Part shown: one piece after another, positions 40,326 to 48,551 of the stretch
How positions within the stretch are numbered: position 1 is the stretch's first letter
Layout of the letters: every line of letters begins with the position of its first letter
Origin: a virus
Strand: one strand, 5' to 3'
Length of the DNA stretch: 48,551 nucleotides
IMG/VR virus record: IMGVR_UViG_3300009181_000116
Location: 1-48,551 of that record
Notes under the pieces: model-generated
Database searches by the model: none
The model's input: only the letters and a program-made list of their open reading frames with translations
Told to the model about the DNA's origin: nothing
Translations under genes and position numbers: made by a program

Positions 40326-41183
40326 ATGTCTATTCGAAATACAAAACAACTAATAACAGATGTTCAATCTAATTTTGATAATTATATAATAACAAGATCT
40401 GATATATTTTACTTTGTTGAATTTATTAATTTTGAAAATGAATTATATAATAATAATTCAGTATTAACATCAAAACCAAACGTTATATTCTATAACGAAA
40501 ATAATACAGATAAAATAATATTAGATTATAGTCAAGCTAATAATGACGATAAAACTTATCTGAAAACATTCTTTATTAATATGCAGCAAGGAACAGGAAT
40601 TTCTTTAACAGATTGTAATTATTTGGACGAAAGTGTAAGTTCATCAACAATAAATTTAGAATCTAATATAGAGTTTGTAGAATTTAAAAACGATTTTTTG
40701 TTCGGCAAAGTAATTTCTACAGAAGAAAAATATCCAAGTGTTGATGTTTATATGAATACTTTTTTTATTAATACTCCTCAAATCACGAGTGGTTTATCTT
40801 TAAGCAACGATACGACCTCTCAAAGAAACGCAATAGTTTTTATTCCAGTAGGAAATAAAGTATTGAAAAATTTAGGATTCTATCCTGGTGACTTAATTGA
40901 GATTAAAAACCCAAAATCACAAAATAGAGATATCAAATTTCAAATTATAGATACCGTAATGTTAAACAAAAAAGAAGTAATACTATTAAAACAAAAAACA
41001 GTTGTAGAGAAATTGATTGGGCAACCAACAATAGTTAATTTATATCAAACACAATTAGCAGAAACAACAGTACCATTAAACATTAACGAAATCCCCAAAG
41101 GATCCTGTTTAAAATTAGGAACAACTATAAAATATAGCACCAAATATCAGTGCGAATTTCGTGGTGGAAACTACTTTATATAA
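40326..41183 (+). CDS. Unrecognised protein paired with the 409-residue fibre-type protein
   Basis: 285 residues, Asn/Ile/Lys-rich, mixed alpha/beta. Notable segments: an N-terminal DIFYFVEFINFENELYNNNS, a middle VYMNTFFINTPQI, and an OB/SH3-like strand set LGFYPGDLIEIKNPKSQNRD...IKFQIIDTVMLNKKEVILLK. It contains three Cys, two in the C-terminal portion (GSCLKLG, YQCEFRGG). It follows the 409-residue gene with one base between stop and ATG, so they are expressed together and may interact. It converges on the giant minus-strand gene with a 9-base gap and no visible terminator. Function unknown. Confidence 0.6.
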   Translation: MSIRNTKQLITDVQSNFDNYIITRSDIFYFVEFINFENELYNNNSVLTSKPNVIFYNENNTDKIILDYSQANNDDKTYLKTFFINMQQGTGISLTDCNYLDESVSSSTINLESNIEFVEFKNDFLFGKVISTEEKYPSVDVYMNTFFINTPQITSGLSLSNDTTSQRNAIVFIPVGNKVLKNLGFYPGDLIEIKNPKSQNRDIKFQIIDTVMLNKKEVILLKQKTVVEKLIGQPTIVNLYQTQLAETTVPLNINEIPKGSCLKLGTTIKYSTKYQCEFRGGNYFI

Positions 41184-41192
41184 AAACATTTA

Positions 41193-44100
41193 TTATTCTT
41201 CTGGCTGGTCATTACCGCAACCACAACCTGGTTGGTCGGGTGGACACTCACAGCACCATCTATTATAAACATCACAACCTCTTTTTATAGGTTCTCCTTC
41301 TTCGTCAAATAATTCAGTCTCTTGTGGTTGTTGACTATTTGCACAAAGCTCATTTTCTCTAAAATAACCAGCATCATTTGGATTTGTAGAATCTGGACAA
41401 TGACTACATGCATTTATAGAACCGTAAGAACAAGTCCATCCACTAGTTTCTGTTGCATCTGGTCTCCAACAAGACCCCAATTTTAAATTATTACAGATTG
41501 GTAGTGCATCAATAGTTATAGTGTCGTCTTGTTTATATTGTGTTCCGTGTGTTGCAGCAACGGAACCAACGCCATCAACACTCCAAGGACTTTCAAATCC
41601 TTGTTTGAAAAATACCTTGCCAACAATATCTGATTCTGGAGGTAGAGGACTAGTCCAAGATTTTTCACAAATGCCACAACTAGTATCTTGATACGCAGCA
41701 TCAGTTCTACCAATACTAGAATTTATACTTTCTATATCTGATATACTTTGAATATTTAAACCACATTCAGAAACATTCTTTCCGTTTAATTTTCCCTCTT
41801 TAATACCGTATAATGCTTGTTTCCAATCTCCGCCAACACCCCAAGATCCTTTATATGATTGTCTTGGCTTGGTGTTGTGGGGACCACCAGAATTAGGTGT
41901 CGGAACCCAAGAAGGATATAGTGGACAATATTTAATATTGAATGTACCAGAAATACCATTAAGTGCTTGGTTTCCTGTATGATTTTTACCACCCTGCACA
42001 GTATAACCAACTGTAGTTGATGCTCGTGGTTTGTCTATATCGATATCAAATTCGCTATTCCACGTTTTTAGTGGCCACGGAGGGCAAGGATCCGTTAAAT
42101 CACCAACAACCCATATCTTAACGTTGTCATAATTACCAGAAATATGATTTGGTGATTTCTGAATAGTTATTCCGCCATCGTCAAAAAATTCATTGCTGTT
42201 ATAAGCAGAAGTTTCTTCGCAATTATTCACTTTAAGAAAAAAGGATCCCTTATCTCTTTTACGATCCCATGGTTTTGCTCTTAGATGAACAGACCAACTC
42301 CTACCAGTGGCATATGATATAGTATAATTTAAGAATGCCCATCGACTATATTCGTCGGTATTATCTTGCTCACAATCAGGACACAAAACATCATTAAGTC
42401 CTTTAGACTGAACTTGTTTGTTACATTCTGTTGGTTTTACCCATCCTAAGTCTCCTGGGTTTTTGTCTGGCGTTATTATTTTTGGACCACAGCTATTGTC
42501 TCTAGCACCACAACACTCAAAATTACCACCACCAGTCCATCCAAGTGGAGGAGGTGATCCCAATCCCTGTCTCCAACCACATATTCGTCTGTTTCTTAAT
42601 GGCCAAAGTTTGTATATACTAGGAAGAGATTTTCCGTCAAAAACATAAACATTTGGAATTTCTATATCTGTTGTTATATTAAATATTGGTTTTTTGTAAG
42701 GGCGCACACTTAAAGATAAAATAACCGCCATATCAGATTTAATTAATTCTACACCAGAATACGAATTTTGAGTAGTTTCTGGAAATACATTAAAAAATCT
42801 ATTTATTTTGTTTGCTAAAACGTCTATGTGAATAAACGAACACCTAGCAGTTTGATTGTTGTCACCGCCCCTATCATTTAAAATATCTATTACTATAGCA
42901 AAATTTAATGTATCGTCTATTGATAGATATTTGCTGAATGATTGTGTGTCTCTATCTGTCATCATGTTAACAGCTCTATATCGAAAATCACTATCCCCAG
43001 TGTGATCTCGGTTTACAGTAAATCCGTCTTCGTAGATGTCTATTTGTTTTTCTATTGTTGTTGGTGCAGGAATAATGTCTTTAATTGTTGGAGGAGTTGC
43101 AGGATTTGGTCTTATTTTTGCCCCTCTATCATATGCTTCTAACGTAGTTCCCCAAATTAATTTATTAATTTGAATAACTTTGCGTCCTTTTTCAGAATTT
43201 TGTAATGAAGCACTAATATTTGTATTATCCCATCCAAAAATTGCAATTTTATTACCAGTTGTGTTTGATTTTACGTGTTCTGCGTCCACACCACCTAAAT
43301 GCTCGGAAAGATTATAATTAAAATTGAAAACTGCTCCCTCTTCGCTACCTGATTCTATATCTTGTTCTATAGCGACTTGCTGGTTATTGAATGTTTGTGT
43401 GTAATTCGTATCATCAATATCCGTATCAAGAAGTAATTTACTACTATTTGGATTTAACTCTCCCCTAGAAAACTCCGATTCTCCGTCTTGTTTTGTCTCT
43501 GATGTTATTCCTTTCAATCCCCAACAAACAACGGATTTAAAAGTATTACTAGACAACATTAAATCACCAAGAGAATTAAAGTGAATTGTTTGTGCATAAC
43601 CACCAGCTCTCATGTAGATATTTTCGTTTAAGAATAAAGTATCAACAGGAATGCGATCATTAGTAACAGCAGCATGAATATCTTTACCTTCACCGTCGTT
43701 TAAATTTTTACCTCTAGCTGGTGATAAAGTAACACCATCAGGATTACCCAATGTTCTTGAAAAAAATGTTGTGTGACGAACAACATCCAGCATTTCGTTA
43801 ACTGTATTAACACCGCATAATTTATAATACACATAGTTATCTCTGTTTTGATTACCATTTATTGGGACAGAAGTATTATTTTTCCAAATATTAACATGTT
43901 GTTTATTATAATCTCTCATGAAACCAGTCCCTTGATCCACAGTTGTTGTGTCATATAAAGTACATATTGTTCCATCTTTTGAGTTTATATCATTACTGTT
44001 TATTGTTTGGTGTGTAGTATTACCATTTTCTATAAAGCATGTTATGTAATCAGTATATACAAAATTTGATATTGGATTACCATTATTATCCTTTCTGTCT

Positions 44101-47100
44101 TTGTATTCTCTGGTAAATTTTACTGGTTTAATTTTATAGTTTGATCCCATAAAGTTGCTAATAATAATAGCAGACAACTTAAACAATCTATCTCCTGGGG
44201 TATTAAACATAACTAATAATGTATTATCTTCTAACCATTTCATTTTGTATGGTGTTTTGATAATAACCATAACCGATTCAATTGCGTTAAATTTTATTAA
44301 TTTTTTATTTGCTTTGGATGTAATATCCCAAACAAAAAGGTTTATAATACCGTTCTCTGCTCTACTTAAAATAGCAATTTTTGATTTATCTTTAGATATA
44401 CTAGAAATTTCTGGAGATTTTTGATAGACAGGTTCTGGTGGAGAGTATAGAGTAAATCCTCTTGAATTTAACAGTTCTTGTTTTTTGTTTGGATTATAAG
44501 TTTTAATAGGATCAGCACAACTGTGCTTAAATTCCCCTGCACAAAACGCCTTCATTGAACTATGAGGTTCGTAAATATTATATGCTCCCGACATAGCACA
44601 ACCCATTCCGTCGCCACCAAGTGCTGTTCCCAAACCATTTAATTCGTCATCAGCCCAACAATTACGCTGATCACACATTTCAGTGATTTCGAATGCTAAT
44701 CGTCCTCCCTGCCATTGTTTTTGAGTTGGTTGTTGGTCTCCTTTTTGAGCTAAAATATACATCCATGGTATTGTAGATGTTGGTATAGTATTTTTAAAAC
44801 TGTTTACAGTTCCAGGAGATTCATCAAATCCTTCTTTGAAACTAACCAATCCCTCCGTCACATAACCAAAATTAAACACATTCTCGTTTATAGATCTACC
44901 ACTATTAAATGTACTCCACAATTGCAATTGATTGCCATATCTCCAAATACCCAACTCCAAAACAGGAGGAGTAGGAAGCATTCCTATATGTTTTTCTATA
45001 TTAAATGGACCCCAAGATTTTGATGGTCTCATAGAGTATTGTGGTAATATTATTGGTCTGAAATTATTACACCCACCCAGTTCCCGAGTACCTGGATCGG
45101 TCTCGGTTTCGCAAACTCCGCACTTAGAACCACCAGTAAAGGGGTTTATAGCACCATCTGGATCTTTCTCATTAATATTAAATATTACTCCATGAGTTAC
45201 ACGATGTATGTTATATTTGTGTTCTCGATGAGACCCAACATGATCGCAACCTCTACAAACATTTCCATTTCTTCTCCCATTATCAAATACTCCGCTTGTT
45301 AAATTTCTAGTACCAATTCTAACTGTTTTGTTTGGTCCTTCTCCATTACTTTGCGGAAATTGATTATTCAATGTATCTTGATTTTGAAAATTCGTTCTCG
45401 TCCCATCAACTCCATAAAAAGGAAGATTATTAAATAAATTTTCTGGGAATAAAGGAGGAGGTGATAACCAAGAAACTGTATTCGTACCAGCCACACATCC
45501 TTGACTATTCATGTGTGTAGGGTATGTAAAATAACCAGGAGTTCCTTCAAGAATTCCTGCTCCTCTTTTTCCTGGATCTGCTATTATGTTGCCACCTATA
45601 CCATCCGAAGAAGGACATTCAGATCCACATTTCAAATTCGCTGGAAAGTAATTTTGACATATTGTAGTAGTAACCGCTCCTATACCTCTACACCCAGCAC
45701 GAATTGATTCATAAAATCCAGGAGTCGGAATAAATCTAGACTGTATTACAGGTAAACTGGACCAGCCAAATGTAGATTCTGCAGAATTCCATCCAGGATA
45801 ATTTTTACGAACATGACCAGCAGATTTATAAATCAGATCAGCACCAGCCCAGTTTGGATCATAACCATCTTCGTCATCTGCAGAACAAAAACAACCAATT
45901 CCTTCTGGTCTGTTTTGGGCACTTGGTCCATTATCTTCACATCCCCCATTATCTCCAAGTTCCCATCTTTTATAAGCTTCACAAATTGTTGTTGTTGGAA
46001 GACATTCCTTATATGGACCATTAGGTGTACTCAAAGTACTACAATTAAACACTTCATTATCACCAAAACAATTGTTATTAGCGTCTGAGCACGTTTGATT
46101 GTCACTACCGATCCTTGCTCTGAAATTTATTGCTGGTCCTTTATTTGTAACAGTTATCACACCATCAGATCTTGATGTATGTGCATCCATATTACAATCT
46201 CTAGAATACAAAAGATTTTTGCCGCTTTCTGGTGCATTAGTTTTTCTTGTTGTTACTATTTGCCCAGTTCTCAACATACCAACAGCATAATCTTTTACAA
46301 TTTTATTTTTTTGCGAGCATAAGCTTTGGTTACCACCTAGACTTGCCCATTTTTTTGCATACCTGTAAGAATATTGCGGAACATCAACACCCTCTTCGTC
46401 GGTGTCACCTGGAATCACATAACCAGCAGGTTTATCAACACTTCCGCTTGAAAAATCTGCTACGTGACCCCAATTTACTGGATAGACATATTCAGTTTCA
46501 ACTCCAAGATCAAAATGCGGATATGCTGGAGCTGCTCCGCCGTGCCATTCACCATTCCAATCATTTTGTGCGTTATAAGAACCATTTTTTATCTTGTCCT
46601 GCACAACCCAATTTTCTGCTGCAGTACAGTCTTCTCCAGGCAGACATTCAGGATATCCTTCAGATCCAGCTCCTATGCAACTTTTTTGTTGACCATCGGT
46701 TGGAAATAGTTTTATCACAGATGTTCTTATATGTTTCCATTGATTAACAGCTGCAGAAACTTCTGGATCTCCCCAACACAAAACAGTTCCGTCATTAAAC
46801 AAAACAGCACTAGTAGAATATCCAGCATGAAGACTACATATTTTAGATTTTTTTGGATGTGGCGGAACAGTAATTGGTCTTAAACTATCTGGCAATAAAG
46901 ATTCTGGGACATTAGACTGACCCATACTATTTAAACCCCAAGCCATTATAGAATTATCAAACAATTTAATTATATTATGATATGCTCCACAAACAATATC
47001 AACAACTGGACCAGGAATATTTGTTGGTGTTTCTAGTGGATGACCAACAGGAGCTATTTGAGCTGCAGAATAAGGAGTGACATACTTTGGAAGTCCTTTA

Positions 47101-47825
47101 GAGCATTGCGTTGCTTCGTATAGCGTTACACCTAATCCATCATACGATCCATCAAGATTAATATAGTCTGTTATTATTTCAGGATAAAATTCTCGTATAT
47201 ATTTGTTATTATCACTTCCTGGATACTCATACCATTTAAAAACTTCATAATAACATTTTTCCGTACATTTTGGAGGATCATCTGAACCTTCGAGTCCAGT
47301 AGCAATTCCAACAAAATCATAACCAGGACCATCATTTGTCGGTTCTAAAGTAGCATTTACTATTAGCGTTCCGTGTTCTCCTATTTTTCCATCAGTAATG
47401 TTTGTGCTTCTTGCTATGCACCCAGAATCCCAACCAGTGATTCCTAAATGATAAGAACAATCTGCGTAGCTCCATGGGTGGTATTTTTTTATTCCACCAC
47501 CAAACTTTTGCCACCAATTTCCTTTTATATATTCTGATCCTTGTGGTGGCCATATTGTTCTATCAGCTTCTTTTGTAGGATCTATAGGAGTCGTGGGATC
47601 TGGATCTGCTGGAGTGTCTCCCCAGCGAGTTTGCCAATAATCACCAGTAACTCCAGTTTTATAAACTAATGGCGGAGAACCTATAAAGGTTGTAACTTCT
47701 CCTCCTTTAGACATTACTAAAAAATGATACCAGCCAGCACGAACCAATACAGGTCCAGTCTTTGGAACAATAACAGGAGGAATTGTGGCAGAGATATCAC
47801 AACATGGAATAGACATTACGCCCAT
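41193..47825 (-). CDS. Giant Cys-rich RCC1-containing virion/adhesin protein (2210 residues)
   Basis: The largest gene of the window. The first about 380 residues contain RCC1-like blades: VRAGWYHFLVMSKGGEVTTFI (28-48), DIVCGAYHNIIKLFDNSIMAW then GLNSMGQSN (277-305), and CSLHAGYSTSAVLFNDGTVLCWGD (330-353). The middle contains many Trp, Gly, Pro and Cys motifs (RNGNVCRGCDHVGSH, GGSKCGVCETETDPG, FECCGARDNSCGPK, DVLCPDCEQDN) and WD/propeller-like strands (ISSISKDKSKIAILSRAENG, FVWDITS). The C-terminus is a Cys cluster (GSCWRP, CSYGSINACSHCPD, RWCCECPPDQPGCGCGND). There is no signal peptide or membrane segment, as expected for a virion protein. Likely a tail-associated adhesin; role inferred from shared modules. 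GAAAGG ribosome-binding site present. Confidence 0.65.
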   Translation of the reverse strand: MGVMSIPCCDISATIPPVIVPKTGPVLVRAGWYHFLVMSKGGEVTTFIGSPPLVYKTGVTGDYWQTRWGDTPADPDPTTPIDPTKEADRTIWPPQGSEYIKGNWWQKFGGGIKKYHPWSYADCSYHLGITGWDSGCIARSTNITDGKIGEHGTLIVNATLEPTNDGPGYDFVGIATGLEGSDDPPKCTEKCYYEVFKWYEYPGSDNNKYIREFYPEIITDYINLDGSYDGLGVTLYEATQCSKGLPKYVTPYSAAQIAPVGHPLETPTNIPGPVVDIVCGAYHNIIKLFDNSIMAWGLNSMGQSNVPESLLPDSLRPITVPPHPKKSKICSLHAGYSTSAVLFNDGTVLCWGDPEVSAAVNQWKHIRTSVIKLFPTDGQQKSCIGAGSEGYPECLPGEDCTAAENWVVQDKIKNGSYNAQNDWNGEWHGGAAPAYPHFDLGVETEYVYPVNWGHVADFSSGSVDKPAGYVIPGDTDEEGVDVPQYSYRYAKKWASLGGNQSLCSQKNKIVKDYAVGMLRTGQIVTTRKTNAPESGKNLLYSRDCNMDAHTSRSDGVITVTNKGPAINFRARIGSDNQTCSDANNNCFGDNEVFNCSTLSTPNGPYKECLPTTTICEAYKRWELGDNGGCEDNGPSAQNRPEGIGCFCSADDEDGYDPNWAGADLIYKSAGHVRKNYPGWNSAESTFGWSSLPVIQSRFIPTPGFYESIRAGCRGIGAVTTTICQNYFPANLKCGSECPSSDGIGGNIIADPGKRGAGILEGTPGYFTYPTHMNSQGCVAGTNTVSWLSPPPLFPENLFNNLPFYGVDGTRTNFQNQDTLNNQFPQSNGEGPNKTVRIGTRNLTSGVFDNGRRNGNVCRGCDHVGSHREHKYNIHRVTHGVIFNINEKDPDGAINPFTGGSKCGVCETETDPGTRELGGCNNFRPIILPQYSMRPSKSWGPFNIEKHIGMLPTPPVLELGIWRYGNQLQLWSTFNSGRSINENVFNFGYVTEGLVSFKEGFDESPGTVNSFKNTIPTSTIPWMYILAQKGDQQPTQKQWQGGRLAFEITEMCDQRNCWADDELNGLGTALGGDGMGCAMSGAYNIYEPHSSMKAFCAGEFKHSCADPIKTYNPNKKQELLNSRGFTLYSPPEPVYQKSPEISSISKDKSKIAILSRAENGIINLFVWDITSKANKKLIKFNAIESVMVIIKTPYKMKWLEDNTLLVMFNTPGDRLFKLSAIIISNFMGSNYKIKPVKFTREYKDRKDNNGNPISNFVYTDYITCFIENGNTTHQTINSNDINSKDGTICTLYDTTTVDQGTGFMRDYNKQHVNIWKNNTSVPINGNQNRDNYVYYKLCGVNTVNEMLDVVRHTTFFSRTLGNPDGVTLSPARGKNLNDGEGKDIHAAVTNDRIPVDTLFLNENIYMRAGGYAQTIHFNSLGDLMLSSNTFKSVVCWGLKGITSETKQDGESEFSRGELNPNSSKLLLDTDIDDTNYTQTFNNQQVAIEQDIESGSEEGAVFNFNYNLSEHLGGVDAEHVKSNTTGNKIAIFGWDNTNISASLQNSEKGRKVIQINKLIWGTTLEAYDRGAKIRPNPATPPTIKDIIPAPTTIEKQIDIYEDGFTVNRDHTGDSDFRYRAVNMMTDRDTQSFSKYLSIDDTLNFAIVIDILNDRGGDNNQTARCSFIHIDVLANKINRFFNVFPETTQNSYSGVELIKSDMAVILSLSVRPYKKPIFNITTDIEIPNVYVFDGKSLPSIYKLWPLRNRRICGWRQGLGSPPPLGWTGGGNFECCGARDNSCGPKIITPDKNPGDLGWVKPTECNKQVQSKGLNDVLCPDCEQDNTDEYSRWAFLNYTISYATGRSWSVHLRAKPWDRKRDKGSFFLKVNNCEETSAYNSNEFFDDGGITIQKSPNHISGNYDNVKIWVVGDLTDPCPPWPLKTWNSEFDIDIDKPRASTTVGYTVQGGKNHTGNQALNGISGTFNIKYCPLYPSWVPTPNSGGPHNTKPRQSYKGSWGVGGDWKQALYGIKEGKLNGKNVSECGLNIQSISDIESINSSIGRTDAAYQDTSCGICEKSWTSPLPPESDIVGKVFFKQGFESPWSVDGVGSVAATHGTQYKQDDTITIDALPICNNLKLGSCWRPDATETSGWTCSYGSINACSHCPDSTNPNDAGYFRENELCANSQQPQETELFDEEGEPIKRGCDVYNRWCCECPPDQPGCGCGNDQPEE

Positions 47826-47881
47826 AGTATAAACCTTTCAATAACGAATATTGGATCACTCATTAATAATATGTATATGCG

Positions 47882-48238
47882 TTATTTGAGGCTTAGAAGG
47901 TACTTGGTATGATTAATGGTACCAAGCATATCGTCTCGAATATTGGCAAGATCAGTATTACCGTTCAAGGCAGAGCCCAGTTCACCAGTGGTAAAGAACT
48001 CTGTTGCTTGATCTAGAAGGTTAGTGACACCATTGGAAGCATAGTCTAGTAGGGTCATGCGAATACCGCCTTCTACTGAAACTGTGCCGTGTACGCCAAT
48101 CCAGTTCTCTACAAAGCTGTCAATGGATCCGTCCAGAGCATCATAAGCCTTTCCTAAAGCTTTATGCTCGGAATAGCTCTTTGTCTGCCAGTGGTACACA
48201 CGAAGTTGATTTTGAAGTCCAAGAAGTTTGTCGATCAT
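47882..48238 (-). CDS. Small helical protein with ferritin/Dps-like pattern (118 residues)
   Basis: MIDKLLGLQNQLRVYHWQTK, then SYSEHKALGKAYDALDGSID and SFVENWIG. The HW...H...Y..L....D...E spacing recalls the Dps/ferritin-like four-helix proteins, and small proteins of this type (DUF5856-like) occur in T4-like environmental phages. No function has been assigned that I can recall. The second half (TNLLDQATEFFTTGELGSAL) is helical and ends in ...LLSLK. Good AGGGGA ribosome-binding site. Its codons are markedly GC-richer than the giant gene next to it and similar to gp23 and gp32, suggesting strong expression. Confidence 0.65.
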   Translation of the reverse strand: MIDKLLGLQNQLRVYHWQTKSYSEHKALGKAYDALDGSIDSFVENWIGVHGTVSVEGGIRMTLLDYASNGVTNLLDQATEFFTTGELGSALNGNTDLANIRDDMLGTINHTKYLLSLK

Positions 48239-48347
48239 GGAAAGTTTCCCCTATTATTAACTAATATACTCAAATATTGAACAGATTAACCCTTAATCAA
48301 TCGGATACACCAGTATCTATAGAAAATACAAGTTTACTAAATACAGT

Positions 48348-48482
48348 ATGATAACAAAGCTTAAAACACACATTAAACGAATTCTTACCCAAGTTAAATC
48401 CAAGATCAATAAGATTGTAACAAAAATAAAGAATTTCTATTCCCCTAAACCCCCAGTCAAACGAGTTAAGAAGGTTAAGTAA
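48348..48482 (+). CDS. Short, highly basic peptide (44 residues)
   Basis: ATG at 48348, stop TAA at 48480-48482. The product MITKLKTHIKRILTQVKSKI continues NKIVTKIKNFYSPKPPVKRV and ends KKVK. About one third of residues are Lys or Arg, with Ile/Val/Leu spaced every three to four residues over 1-30, so an amphipathic basic helix is likely. It is followed within 30 bases by a terminator hairpin, which supports a real short transcript. No clear ribosome-binding site. It could be a nucleic-acid-binding or host-directed peptide; function unknown. Confidence 0.45.
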   Translation: MITKLKTHIKRILTQVKSKINKIVTKIKNFYSPKPPVKRVKKVK

Positions 48483-48511
48483 AAGAAAACGAATTTAAAG
48501 TTTTTTCAAAG

Positions 48512-48543
48512 CAAAGCTCCCACCTGTGACGGTGGGAGCTTTG
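48512..48543 (+). terminator. Rho-independent terminator
   Basis: 13-bp perfect stem CAAAGCTCCCACC (48512-48524) with GGTGGGAGCTTTG (48531-48543), loop TGTGAC, followed by TTATTATA. The reverse strand also has an A/T-rich follow-up (CTTTGAAAAAACTTT), so it may act in both directions. It ends the transcript of the 44-residue peptide. Confidence 0.88.
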
Positions 48544-48551
48544 TTATTATA

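Noticed and set aside
41516-41713. Short ORFs on either strand inside larger genes
   Set aside because: These are low-complexity shadows of real genes, without ribosome-binding sites or family motifs. None was kept.
1-48551. CRISPR array, insertion sequence or integrase/attachment site
   Set aside because: No regularly spaced direct repeats, no transposase or integrase protein and no terminal inverted repeats were seen. The only repeats are coding (collagen triplets, SPTFNQ repeats, the duplicated module).
1-48551. tRNA genes
   Set aside because: No cloverleaf with a TTCGA-type T-arm and an adjacent acceptor was noticed. Genes are so tightly packed that there is little room, but no covariance search could be run.

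Overview
The window is the late structural region of a T4-like contractile-tailed phage (myovirus, Caudoviricetes). It is AT-rich, densely packed, and has almost no intergenic space. The identification rests on syntenic homologues of T4 genes read from their proteins, in T4 order on the minus strand: 13-14-15-16-17-18-19-20-(67/68)-21-22-23. The baseplate set 48/54-53-hub-25-6-7-8 lies upstream, with genes 4, 26, 32 and 33 nearby. No host-defining gene is present, so the host is unknown. The genome resembles T4-like phages of environmental bacteria more than T4 itself.

Layout from left to right. 1-6.7 kb (minus): head genes, comprising the major capsid protein (partial), scaffold gp22, a large disordered head-locus protein, protease gp21, two prohead core proteins and the portal gp20, which is split into two overlapping ORFs. 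6.8-13.1 kb (minus): tail tube, sheath, both terminase subunits and neck/terminator gp15-gp14-gp13. 13.1-24.4 kb (minus): an accessory fibre/adhesin cassette with collagen-like Gly-X-Y segments, a Cys-rich 'CC' mini-domain, an RCC1 beta-propeller, an Lcl-type domain and a classical tail-fibre C-terminus. 24.4-35.3 kb (minus): baseplate proteins, including a gp53 with an RCC1 propeller inserted in it. 35.35-37.8 kb (plus): gp4, a second tube-fold protein, gp26-like, and a small protein carrying a near copy of a module from the head-locus protein. A strong bidirectional terminator follows. 37.9-39.05 kb (minus): a small non-late island, gp32 with a consensus sigma70 promoter and a short gp33. 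39.1-41.2 kb (plus): two virion-like proteins. 41.2-47.8 kb (minus): a 2210-residue Cys-rich RCC1-containing protein. 47.9-48.55 kb: a small ferritin/Dps-patterned protein, a 44-residue basic peptide and a terminator.

Functionally, the genes build the head (gp20-23 with core and protease), package DNA (gp16/17), close the head (gp4, gp13/14) and make the contractile tail and baseplate. T4-type late promoters (TATAAATA) precede several late genes, and gp33 would help activate them. The most unusual content is the adhesion apparatus. Disulfide-type Cys modules and RCC1 propellers occur both in fibres and inside core baseplate proteins. The split portal and the recently duplicated module shared by two otherwise unrelated proteins also stand out.
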